Source: Deinococcus taeanensis
Lineage (GTDB): Bacteria > Deinococcota > Deinococci > Deinococcales > Deinococcaceae
Length of the DNA: 64,000 nt
Direction of reading: 5' to 3'
Assembly: GCF_020229735.1 (NCBI RefSeq)
Contig: NZ_CP083455.1
Location: forward strand, 1,019,001-1,083,000
Shown: positions 57,050 through 64,000 of the stretch, in pieces
Layout: each line of letters starts with the position of its first letter
How positions within the stretch are numbered: the first letter of the stretch is position 1
Program-made: the position numbers and the translations under genes
The notes under the pieces: generated by a model
What the model was told of the DNA's origin: nothing
Seen by the model: only the letters and a program-made list of their open reading frames with translations
Database searches by the model: none

Positions 57050-57661
57050 CTAATCCCATTCCCAGGTGCGCCAGTCACTGGCCTTCGCCGTTCCGGACGG
57101 CCTGGCGGGCGCCGCTGCGTCCGGCGACGGGAACCAGGGGTAGGCTGCAGCGAGCGCCCGGTCCAGTTGGGTGCGCAGCAGCGCGGACAGAACGTCACGC
57201 TCCCGTTCGGTCAGGCGGGGGAGCTCCCGCGCCAGCTGGTCCAGCCGGGCCTCCACCGCCGGCAGGTAAGGCTCACGGGCCTTGCGGACCGCTCCCTTGC
57301 GCAGCGGCTGCGGCTGAATGACCGGCACGTACTCGGCTGCGGCACGCTCCAGCTGCTCCTGCCGGGCCTGGGTCCGGGCGGCGCGCGTGCGCTCGGCCCG
57401 CTCCCGGGCGTCCGCGGCGCGGGCCTGGGCCGCCAGAAACGCGTCGTCGCGTTCCACCTCCAGCACCCGCGCCTCCTCGTACAGCTTCACTGGGGGCAGT
57501 CGGCGGCGGCCCATGCGCAGGCCGTTCGGCCGGGTCCGGTCGTGCTCACCCAGGAACCGCCGGATCAGCGCGGGTGTCCAGCCCCGGTCCTTCAGGTCCT
57601 GGGTGGCGACGAACCCCGGCGGGTTCAGCGTCGCGCCGTCTTCCCGGCCTCTGGGCGGCAC
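57050..57661 (-). CDS. Hypothetical protein with an N-terminal helix-turn-helix-like module
   Basis: Protein of 203 residues from GTG 57661. Residues about 18-60 read TQDLKDRGWTPALIRRFLG...GRRRLPPVKLYEEARVLEVE, a pattern seen at the start of many bacterial proteins as an Mer-like helix-turn-helix. A long charged helix (about 65-110, Ala/Arg/Glu) and a basic C-terminal part follow. It begins 1 nt after the stop of the acetyltransferase gene, so the two are co-transcribed. DNA or RNA binding is a guess. It is convergent with femX. Confidence 0.7.
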   Translation of the reverse strand: MPPRGREDGATLNPPGFVATQDLKDRGWTPALIRRFLGEHDRTRPNGLRMGRRRLPPVKLYEEARVLEVERDDAFLAAQARAADARERAERTRAARTQARQEQLERAAAEYVPVIQPQPLRKGAVRKAREPYLPAVEARLDQLARELPRLTERERDVLSALLRTQLDRALAAAYPWFPSPDAAAPARPSGTAKASDWRTWEWD

Positions 57662-57662
57662 G

Positions 57663-58211
57663 TTACGCCCCTCCCGGCCACTCGCGGCGCAGCAGGTCCA
57701 GCCGCACGGCGTCGAAGCGCCTGTCGCCGACAGCCCGGGCTTCCCGGATCCGCGCGGCCTCCCGGAACCCCAGCCTCGCGGCGGCGCGCAGCATGCGCTC
57801 ATTGCCGCTCCAGGTGCTGAACGTCAGAACGTGGGCGTCCGTCTCGTCCAGCGTCGCCTGCACCCACAGGCTCAGGGCGCGCGCGCCCAGGCCGCGGCCC
57901 CAGTGCGCCGGGTCGTAGATGAGGATGCCCAGGTCCCACCAGCCGCTCCCCGCCGGGTCCTCCTCGGCCCGGTTCACCATGCCCACCACCACGCCGGCAA
58001 CGTCAATCACCCGTTCGTTCGGATGGGGAGGGCTGGAGGCCAGCTGCTCAGCGTAGCGTTGCAGGGACGCGGTGGTTTCCTGCGCAGGCAGGTAGGGCGC
58101 GTCCCAGGCGCGCCACGCGGCGTCCGGGTCGGTCAGCCAGCGGCGCAGCGTGGGCAGGTCCCGGGGTCTGCGGCCACGCAGGGTCACGCTCGCGGGGGAG
58201 AGGTCAGTCAC
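57663..58211 (-). CDS. GNAT-family N-acetyltransferase
   Basis: Acetyltransferase of 182 residues of the RimJ/RimL-like type. VTLRGRRPRDLPTLRRWLTDPDA opens the fold, the acetyl-CoA P-loop is YDPAHWGRGLGARALSLW near 104, and the C-terminal strand is LGFREAARIREARAVGDRRFDAVRLDLLR. The acceptor is unknown. The start is GTG at 58211. A three-codon ATG..TGA (58219-58208) overlaps it as GTGA, but no -10 box precedes that. Confidence 0.86.
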   Translation of the reverse strand: MTDLSPASVTLRGRRPRDLPTLRRWLTDPDAAWRAWDAPYLPAQETTASLQRYAEQLASSPPHPNERVIDVAGVVVGMVNRAEEDPAGSGWWDLGILIYDPAHWGRGLGARALSLWVQATLDETDAHVLTFSTWSGNERMLRAAARLGFREAARIREARAVGDRRFDAVRLDLLRREWPGGA

Positions 58212-58273
58212 GCGGGCATGCTGCCACAGGGCGGCCTGACGCAGTGCAGGGCTGCGTTTACGCCCCGTTCAGT

Positions 58274-58654
58274 TCAGGTGCCCCACAGGACGCGCAGCAG
58301 CCGGGGCAGCAGCACGTCCGCCGCCACGAGCAGCGCGCCGGCGCTGGCAATCAGCACCGCGGCCGCCGCCACGTCCTTGGCCACCTTCGCCAGCGGATGC
58401 ACGCCGGGACTCACGAGGTCCACCACCGCTTCCAGCGCCGTGTTCAGCAGCTCCAGGCTCAGCACCAGCGCGCACGCCAGCGCCACCGGGGTCAGGGGCG
58501 CGCGCAGCAGGCCGGCCGCGCCCAGGGCCAGCAGCGCCGCCCAGCACTCCACGCGGAAGTTCCCCTGCGTGCGGTAGGCGTGCTGCACACCCGCCCACGC
58601 GAAGCCTGCCGAGCGCCACCAGCGGCGCACACTTAGCGCCGAGCCGTCACTGCG
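58274..58654 (-). CDS. dgkA: Diacylglycerol/undecaprenol kinase (DgkA type)
   Basis: Membrane kinase of 126 residues with three hydrophobic helices. The family core is NTALEAVVDLVSPGVHPLAKVAKDVAAAAVL near 64-95, with the catalytic Glu and the Lys-Asp pair. In Gram-positive-like bacteria this type recycles undecaprenol to its phosphate carrier for cell-wall synthesis. The GTG at 58654 lies just after the ybeY stop, consistent with the widespread phoH-ybeY-dgkA order. Confidence 0.88.
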   Translation of the reverse strand, partial: RSDGSALSVRRWWRSAGFAWAGVQHAYRTQGNFRVECWAALLALGAAGLLRAPLTPVALACALVLSLELLNTALEAVVDLVSPGVHPLAKVAKDVAAAAVLIASAGALLVAADVLLPRLLRVLWGT

Positions 58655-58662
58655 CACGCGCC

Positions 58663-59130
58663 TCAGGTCCCGGCGGGCAGTGCCGTGCGCGCCGCGTCCC
58701 ACGCGCCGTGGAACACCGCCCAGTCCGGGCCGGTGGCGCCCTCCTCGAAGCCCAGGCCCTCGGCGTGCGGGTGGTCGTGCCCCACAAGGTGCGTCAGGCC
58801 GTGACTGGCGAGCAGCGCCACCTCCCGCGCCAGGCTGTGGCCACGCGCGGCTGCCTGCCGCCCGGCGGTGTCCAGGCTGATCACGATGTCCCCCAGGTGA
58901 GGCGGCACGAACGGATCGCCCGGCTCCCAGGTGGGGAAGCTCAGCACGTCGGTCGCGGCGTCCTCCCCCCAGTGCTCGCGTTTCAGGGCGCGGATGGTGC
59001 GGTCTCCCACCAGGACGACCGTGACCTCACGGTCCGCCACCCCGAAGTGCGTCATGACGGCCTCCAGGCTGGCGCGCAGCGCGGATCTCAGGCCGGCGGG
59101 CGGCGTTTTGCGCACGATCAGGTCAATCAC
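58663..59130 (-). CDS. ybeY: Endoribonuclease YbeY
   Basis: Zn-dependent RNase of 155 residues acting in rRNA maturation and quality control. The metal site HGLTHLVGHDHPHAEG is near 112 (the HGxLHLxGxDH family motif), and INREHWGxDAATDVLSF appears as LKREHWGEDAATDVLSFP. The start is GTG 59130: the -10 box TACCCT (59138-59143) lies 7 nt upstream, so leaderless. The next gene, dgkA, starts 8 nt after the ybeY stop. Confidence 0.93.
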   Translation of the reverse strand: MIDLIVRKTPPAGLRSALRASLEAVMTHFGVADREVTVVLVGDRTIRALKREHWGEDAATDVLSFPTWEPGDPFVPPHLGDIVISLDTAGRQAAARGHSLAREVALLASHGLTHLVGHDHPHAEGLGFEEGATGPDWAVFHGAWDAARTALPAGT

Positions 59131-59235
59131 GTTCCACAGGGTAGTGGATTTCGCCGCCCCCACGCTGCCCGGACCGGAGGCGCGGTAGCAGCAACCCCTG
59201 CCAGAGCGGCAGGGGTCAGAGGAGGGCGGGCGGGA

Positions 59236-60291
59236 TCAGGCGCGGGACGGTGGGTCGCCGTCCCCTTCCGGAATGCTGGCGAACTCGCCGCGCCGCGCCG
59301 CGCGTTTGTCCTGCTCGGCGTTCTCGGCAGTTTCGTAGGCTTTGATGATGCGCCCCACCAGCGGGTGACGCACCACGTCCACCTCCGTGAACTCATGCCA
59401 CGCGATGCCTTCGATGGTGCTCAGCACCCGCTTCGCCACCGCCAGACCGCTCGTGATGTGCCGCGGCAGGTCGATCTGCGTGACGTCGCCGGTCACCACG
59501 ACCTTGCTGGAAAAGCCCATGCGGGTCAGGAACATCTTCATCTGCTCGCCGGTGGTGTTCTGCGCTTCGTCCAGAATCACGAACGCGTCGTTCAGCGTGC
59601 GCCCACGCATGAACGCCAGAGGCGCGATCTCGATCACGCCGCTCGTCAGGTACGACTCGAACTTCTCCTGGTCCAGCATGTCCTGGAGCGCGTCGTACAG
59701 GGGACGGAGGTACGGGTCGATCTTGGCCTGCAGGTCCCCGGGCAGGAAGCCCAGCTTCTCGCCGGCCTCCACGGCCGGACGGGTCAGGATGATCCGCTTG
59801 ACCTTTTTGGCTTTCAGGGCCTGCACCGCCATGGCGACCGCCATGTACGTCTTCCCGGTCCCGGCCGGCCCCACCCCGAAGGTAATGTCACTCTTGTCAA
59901 TACTTTCGAGGTACAGCTTCTGCCCGGGCGTCTTGGGTTTCAGACCGCGGGGCAGGCTCAGGCCCGCCACCTGCGTCTCCTGGGCAAGGGAGCGGCCCTC
60001 GCCGCTCAGGCGCGCGGAGCGCAGCAGGCTGTCCGGCGTGAGTTCCGCGCCGCTGCGCACCACGTCCAGTGCGTCACGGACCATACGCTCCGCGACGCGG
60101 ACGTCCGCGTCCTCGCCCGTGATGGTGATCGTCTCACCCCGCGCGATCAGTTTTGCCTTGGTCAGTTCGCGCATGCGGCGCAGGTTCGCGTCACCCGCCC
60201 CGAGCAGCGCGAACGCCTCGCGCTGATTGTCCAGCGTCACGGTGGCGCTGGCTGCAGGGGTAATGCCGCTGTCCTGGTTGGGCTGTGTCAA
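59236..60291 (-). CDS. phoH: PhoH-family ATPase
   Basis: Protein of 351 residues. An N-terminal KH-like part (LDNQREAFALLGAGDANLRRMREL, about 20-90) leads to the ATPase, with Walker A GPAGTGKTYMAVA near 142, Walker B AFVILDEAQNTT near 235 and VVTGDVTQIDLPRH. The family accompanies ybeY and is linked to RNA metabolism. The start is taken as TTG 60291 with GGAG 5 nt upstream; it lies in the right place for the family. Confidence 0.9.
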   Translation of the reverse strand: MTQPNQDSGITPAASATVTLDNQREAFALLGAGDANLRRMRELTKAKLIARGETITITGEDADVRVAERMVRDALDVVRSGAELTPDSLLRSARLSGEGRSLAQETQVAGLSLPRGLKPKTPGQKLYLESIDKSDITFGVGPAGTGKTYMAVAMAVQALKAKKVKRIILTRPAVEAGEKLGFLPGDLQAKIDPYLRPLYDALQDMLDQEKFESYLTSGVIEIAPLAFMRGRTLNDAFVILDEAQNTTGEQMKMFLTRMGFSSKVVVTGDVTQIDLPRHITSGLAVAKRVLSTIEGIAWHEFTEVDVVRHPLVGRIIKAYETAENAEQDKRAARRGEFASIPEGDGDPPSRA

Positions 60292-60511
60292 ATCATCTCC
60301 AGTCGCGCGTGGGCGCAGCCTCCCCCCGGTGGGTCGGGGTGAAGGGAAAAAGGGCTTGCGGTCATCGTGAGAGCCTATTGTCCACCGGGCGCCGCGGGCC
60401 GGGCGTGGCCCCAGGCACATTGTGCATGCTGAGTCAAGACCTTCACATGCGCTGTGCGGCGCAGCCTGGCCGGGCGGACTGAACCGCCGGAAACTGCTCT
60501 AGACTGAAGCT

Positions 60512-61378
60512 GTGAGCCTGCTGGACGGTCCTGCCCCCACCTTGCGCGCCTTCCTGTTTGCGGATCCGGCGTCTCACTCGCTGTCCCCGCAGATGCACCG
60601 CGCGGCCTTCGCGCACGCCGGGCTGAACGGCACGTACGAGGCCCGGCACGTCCCACCGGCCGACCTGGGCGACGCGATCGGGGGACTACGCCAGCCGGAT
60701 GTGCTGGGCGCCAACCTGAGCCTGCCGCACAAGGAGACGGCCCTGGCGCTGCTCGATGACCTGAGTGACGCGGCGCGGGCCATCGGCGCCGTGAACACCA
60801 TCATTCACCGCGGCGGGCGGCTGCTGGGCGACAACACCGACGCCCCCGGATTCCGGGACGCCCTCACGGACGCGGGGTACCGCTGGCCGCGCGGCGCGGA
60901 CACTGTGGTGCTGGGCGCCGGGGGTGCCGCGCGCGCCGCCGTGTACGCCCTCACCCGGGCCGGGCAGACCGTGTGGGTGGTGAACCGCACCCTGAGCCGC
61001 GCGCAGGCCCTCGCCGACGCCTGGGACGTGCGCGGCGCGCCCCGCTCTGTTCACGCCGCCGAAGTGACCCGCGTGCCGTGGCCCCAGGTGAGTGTGATCG
61101 TGAATGCCAGCAGCGCCGGTCTGAACGACCCCGGCCAGTCGCCCCTGGACGCCGCGGTTCTGGACGAGCTGCCGGCAACGGCCCTGGTGTACGACATGGT
61201 GTACAAACCCGCCGAAACCCGCCTCATGCGCGACGCCCGCGCCCGAAACCTGAAAGCAGAGAACGGCCTGGGCATGCTGGCCCATCAGGCCCGGCTGGCC
61301 TTTCACGCCTGGACCGGCGCAGCTGTCCCTGCGGGCGTCTTCACCGGCGCCCTTAACCCATCCCAGGCCGGCGGATGA
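60512..61378 (+). CDS. aroE: Shikimate dehydrogenase
   Basis: Enzyme of 288 residues reducing 3-dehydroshikimate with NADPH. Substrate Ser pair in SHSLSPQMHRAAF near 23, catalytic Lys in ANLSLPHKETAL near 72, Asp in NTDAPGF near 108, and the NADP loop VLGAGGAARAAVYAL near 132. All diagnostic residues are present, in contrast to the paralogue at 20177. The start is GTG with the -10 box TAGACT (60500-60505) 6 nt upstream. It overlaps the sensor gene as ATGA. Confidence 0.95.
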   Translation: MSLLDGPAPTLRAFLFADPASHSLSPQMHRAAFAHAGLNGTYEARHVPPADLGDAIGGLRQPDVLGANLSLPHKETALALLDDLSDAARAIGAVNTIIHRGGRLLGDNTDAPGFRDALTDAGYRWPRGADTVVLGAGGAARAAVYALTRAGQTVWVVNRTLSRAQALADAWDVRGAPRSVHAAEVTRVPWPQVSVIVNASSAGLNDPGQSPLDAAVLDELPATALVYDMVYKPAETRLMRDARARNLKAENGLGMLAHQARLAFHAWTGAAVPAGVFTGALNPSQAGG

Positions 61379-64000
61379 CCGTGCGTGATCGCCTGCGCGG
61401 CCATCAGGTGCCCGCCCTGGTGCTGCTGCTGGTGGTGATCCTGACCCTGCTGGTCGCGTTCGTGGTGCACACCTTCGCCCGCGAGCAGCAGCGGGGCCGC
61501 TTCGAACGGGAGGCGGGCGCGTACACGCAGGCCCTGCGCGACCGCCTGCTGGTGTACGAACGCCTGCTGGAAGCCACCCGCTCCGCCTGGGGGGCGCAGG
61601 GGCCCGTGATGAACGAACGGACCTTCGCGCAGTACGTGGCAGGACTGGACCTGGACCGCCGCTACCCGGGCGTGCAGGCCGTCGGGTTCGGCGCGCTCAT
61701 CCGCCGGGACGAGGCCGGCGCCGTGGAGGCGCGCCTGCGCCGCACCATCAGCCCGACCTACACCATCCGCACCTCAGGCCCTCCCAGAGACCAGCAGGTC
61801 ATCATTGCCATGATCGCTCCGCCCACCACCCGCAACCTGCAGGCGCTGGGCTTTGACATGTACAGCGAACCCGTCCGCCGGGCCGCGTTCGACGTGGCCC
61901 GCAACCGTGACCGGGCGCAGGCCACGGGGCTGCTTCTGCTCGCGCAGCGGGACCCACTGGGCCGGCAGTACCCCGGGCTGCTCGTGGCCCTGCCCGTCCG
62001 GCAGGACGGGCAACTGCTGGGTTTCCTGTACCTCGCCGTGCGCGCCGACCGGCTCCTGGCGGACCTCGCCGCGCCCAGAGCCGACCAGAGCAGCGGCAGC
62101 CTGCACGCCGAGGTGCGGCTTGCCGGGCAGTCCCTGCCGCCAGCGCCGGCGGACCTGCAGAACCTGCCGTTCCGGACGACCACCAGCTTCGCCCTGGCCG
62201 GACAGCCCTGGACCCTGACCTTCGGCGCGACCAGTGACTTTGGCCGCGACCAGGCGGCGCTCGTGCCGTACCTGCTGGCCCTGCTGGGCCTGCTGATCGC
62301 CGGGTTTTCCTTCCTGATGGTCAAGGCGCAGGTGGACGCACGTGGCCGCGCCGAACGGCTCAACGTGTCGCTCGGTCTGGCGCGCGCGCAGCAGGCCACG
62401 GCCCGCGCGGAATTCGAAGCGATCTTCCACTCCATGCAGGACAGCGCCGCATTCACGGACCCGGACGGCCGCATCCGGCTCGTGAACAGCGCCCTGGCCA
62501 CCCAGTTCGGTCAGAGCGCCGGGGACCTGCAGGGGCAGCTGCTGGGCGTACTGCACGAGGACCGCCGCCTGGACCACGCGGCGGGCTTCGCGGCGCTCTC
62601 CACCCAGTACCGCCGTGCGGACGGCAGCGTGTTCACCGGTGAGGCCCAGCGCGGCGAGGTCCGCTCCCCGGACGGCACGCTGCTGGGGCTGCTGGAAGTG
62701 ATCCGTGACGTGACCGAACGCGTCAAGGCCGAGCAGGCTGTCCACGCGGAGGAGCGCCGCTCACGGGCCGTGCTGGATGCCATGCCGCACATCGTGATGC
62801 TGTCCTCCCCGGACGGCACGGTGACCTACCGCAACCGCCGGCACGCGGAACTGCTGGACGGCTCGGATTTCGCCAGCCGCATCGATGAACGCGACCGGCC
62901 CGCCTACCAGCGCATGCGGCAGCAGGCCACCACCGAGAACCGCGACAGCCGCTGCGAGGTGCGCCTGCTCGTCCCCGGTGACAGCGCCCGCTGGTTCGAG
63001 GTGCGGACCAACCCCATCCGCGCGGCCGGTTCCGCAGGGCGTCCCGGGCAGGTGACGGACTGGGTCACGAGCGCCACCGACATCCACGACCGGCTGCTGG
63101 CCGAGCGGCTCGCGCAGCGCAATGAGGAACGCTACCGCGCGGTTCTGGAGGGCATGCCTCAGATCGTGTGGCTCACCGACCCGGCCGGCACCCCCGTGTA
63201 TTTCAACCGGCGCTGGGCGGAACACGTGGGCGCCGAACGCGCCAGGCAGGGGTTCCTGTCCCTGCTGCACCCGGACGACCGCGCCGACTACCAGCGCCGC
63301 TGGATGGCCGCGCTGCGCAGCGACCGGCCCTTCGAGGCCGAGCACCGCCTGCTGGGTCTCGACGGGCACTACCGCACGTTCGTGACGCGTGGCCTGCCCG
63401 TGCAGGACGCGGCCGGACAGGTTCTCGAGTGGGTGGGCACAAGCACCGATGTTGACGATCAGGTGTACGCCGAGCAGACTGCCCGCCTGCTCGCCGACGT
63501 GACCGAACAGCTGACCGCCCGCAGCGACGACCCCAGTCACCTGCGCCACGACCGGTACCGCGCCGCCCTGGCCCGTCTCGGGTCCCGGTTCGTGGACAGC
63601 GGCGCCCTGTGGACCGTGAACCCCACCCAACTCGTCGCGGTCTCCTCTCCGGGCGCCACGTGGCACTCCGCGGCGTTCCACGTCGTGGCGGGACAGGCCA
63701 TCGAGCGGGTCGTCACGAATGAGGATCCCGTGTTCATCGACGCGGACCCAGCGCTGCACCGCGTGAATGCCACTGGGGCGCTGTTCTACCCGCTGACCGG
63801 GCGGGGCGGCACGCTTGTGGGCGTGCTGGGCCTCCTGTACCGTCAGGCCCTCACCGCCCGGGACCATGATTTCGCGCAGGAACTCGCCCAGCGTTTCGCG
63901 TCGGCCCTCAGCAACGACCGCCTGCAGGAAAGGGTGCTGGCTGCGCAGGCCGACCTGCAACAGCTGAACCAGTCGCTGGAGGAGCGCGTCGAGCAGCGCA
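61375..64000 (+). CDS. CHASE/PAS/GAF membrane sensor, probably a histidine kinase (3'-truncated by window)
   Basis: At least 875 residues, open at the window end. TM1 (about 12-35, LVLLLVVILTLLVAFVV) and TM2 (about 296-316) flank a periplasmic CHASE domain (YERLLEATRSAWGAQGPV, VQAVGFGALI). Three PAS domains follow (about 343-455, 465-575, 585-700; e.g. YRAVLEGMPQIVWLTDPAGTP) and a GAF domain (about 705-855). A coiled coil begins LQERVLAAQADLQQLNQSLEERVEQ, where a HisKA domain usually comes next. The ATG overlaps the aroE stop as ATGA, so it is translated with aroE although the functions look unrelated. Confidence 0.85.
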   Translation, partial: MTVRDRLRGHQVPALVLLLVVILTLLVAFVVHTFAREQQRGRFEREAGAYTQALRDRLLVYERLLEATRSAWGAQGPVMNERTFAQYVAGLDLDRRYPGVQAVGFGALIRRDEAGAVEARLRRTISPTYTIRTSGPPRDQQVIIAMIAPPTTRNLQALGFDMYSEPVRRAAFDVARNRDRAQATGLLLLAQRDPLGRQYPGLLVALPVRQDGQLLGFLYLAVRADRLLADLAAPRADQSSGSLHAEVRLAGQSLPPAPADLQNLPFRTTTSFALAGQPWTLTFGATSDFGRDQAALVPYLLALLGLLIAGFSFLMVKAQVDARGRAERLNVSLGLARAQQATARAEFEAIFHSMQDSAAFTDPDGRIRLVNSALATQFGQSAGDLQGQLLGVLHEDRRLDHAAGFAALSTQYRRADGSVFTGEAQRGEVRSPDGTLLGLLEVIRDVTERVKAEQAVHAEERRSRAVLDAMPHIVMLSSPDGTVTYRNRRHAELLDGSDFASRIDERDRPAYQRMRQQATTENRDSRCEVRLLVPGDSARWFEVRTNPIRAAGSAGRPGQVTDWVTSATDIHDRLLAERLAQRNEERYRAVLEGMPQIVWLTDPAGTPVYFNRRWAEHVGAERARQGFLSLLHPDDRADYQRRWMAALRSDRPFEAEHRLLGLDGHYRTFVTRGLPVQDAAGQVLEWVGTSTDVDDQVYAEQTARLLADVTEQLTARSDDPSHLRHDRYRAALARLGSRFVDSGALWTVNPTQLVAVSSPGATWHSAAFHVVAGQAIERVVTNEDPVFIDADPALHRVNATGALFYPLTGRGGTLVGVLGLLYRQALTARDHDFAQELAQRFASALSNDRLQERVLAAQADLQQLNQSLEERVEQR

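Noticed and set aside
58208..58219. Three-codon ORF (ATG CCC GCG TGA) overlapping the GTG of the acetyltransferase
   Set aside because: No -10 box at 6-9 nt upstream; too short to distinguish from chance.

Overview
The window reads as a chromosomal segment of a Deinococcus species. The base composition is high-GC, coding density is very high, and most start codons lie only 6-9 nt behind a -10-like TANNNT box, the leaderless-mRNA layout known from Deinococcus. Gene content agrees: an archaeal-type non-discriminating AspRS, a Gfh1-like Gre factor, bshA for bacillithiol, a membrane Ser/Thr kinase with a beta-propeller resembling RqkA, a eukaryote-like IleRS behind a T-box, and a tal-rho pair. 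I see no prophage, insertion sequence or CRISPR array; this is core chromosome.

Layout. 1-6.4 kb: the end of an old-yellow-enzyme gene, an ABC ATPase, a Crp-type regulator, an MBL hydrolase, a CitE/MaoC pair, an acidic unknown protein and a Gfh1-like factor. 6.5-13 kb: aspS behind a transcription attenuator, an alpha/beta hydrolase, a spermidine-synthase-like protein, a split chromate transporter and a YyaL-type thioredoxin-fold protein. 13-21 kb: argS, a GMC oxidoreductase, argJ, a TspO-like protein and a degenerate AroE paralogue. 21-30 kb: T-box-ileS, tal-rho-M23 peptidase-response regulator, and pdxST. 30-43 kb: MFS, aldo/keto reductase, response regulator, a DinB/DUF84/MBL cluster, GT2, a 600-residue unknown protein divergent from the Ser/Thr kinase, glutaredoxin-like protein, ftsY and argC. 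43-51 kb: secDF, the rimP-nusA-ylxR-infB operon with a leader terminator, and tRNA-Val(TAC). 51-64 kb: bshA, ilvD, a PpiC-type foldase, FemX, a phoH-ybeY-dgkA cluster, aroE and a CHASE/PAS/GAF sensor that runs off the end.

The most interesting signals are small. (1) Six GTG-start genes (citE-like, spermidine-synthase-like, the 600-aa unknown, the Ser/Thr kinase, ftsY, bshA) are each preceded by a 12-15-codon ORF. Its ATG sits 6-8 nt after a -10 box, and its TGA overlaps the gene's GTG as GTGA. This looks like a recurrent leaderless mini-ORF that delivers ribosomes to a GTG start by coupling. (2) aspS has a leaderless 13-residue leader peptide, MIAANNNVNDDPC, followed by a perfect terminator. 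This predicts an Asn/Asp-sensing attenuator on the gene that feeds tRNA-dependent asparagine synthesis. (3) ileS has a T-box plus an SD-led ORF overlapping its start. (4) rimP-nusA-infB has a strong terminator in its leader.

Functionally the window mixes translation (aspS, argS, ileS, infB, tRNA-Val), transcription termination/elongation (nusA, rho, Gfh1), protein export (secDF, ftsY), arginine, branched-chain, shikimate and B6 synthesis, and signalling.
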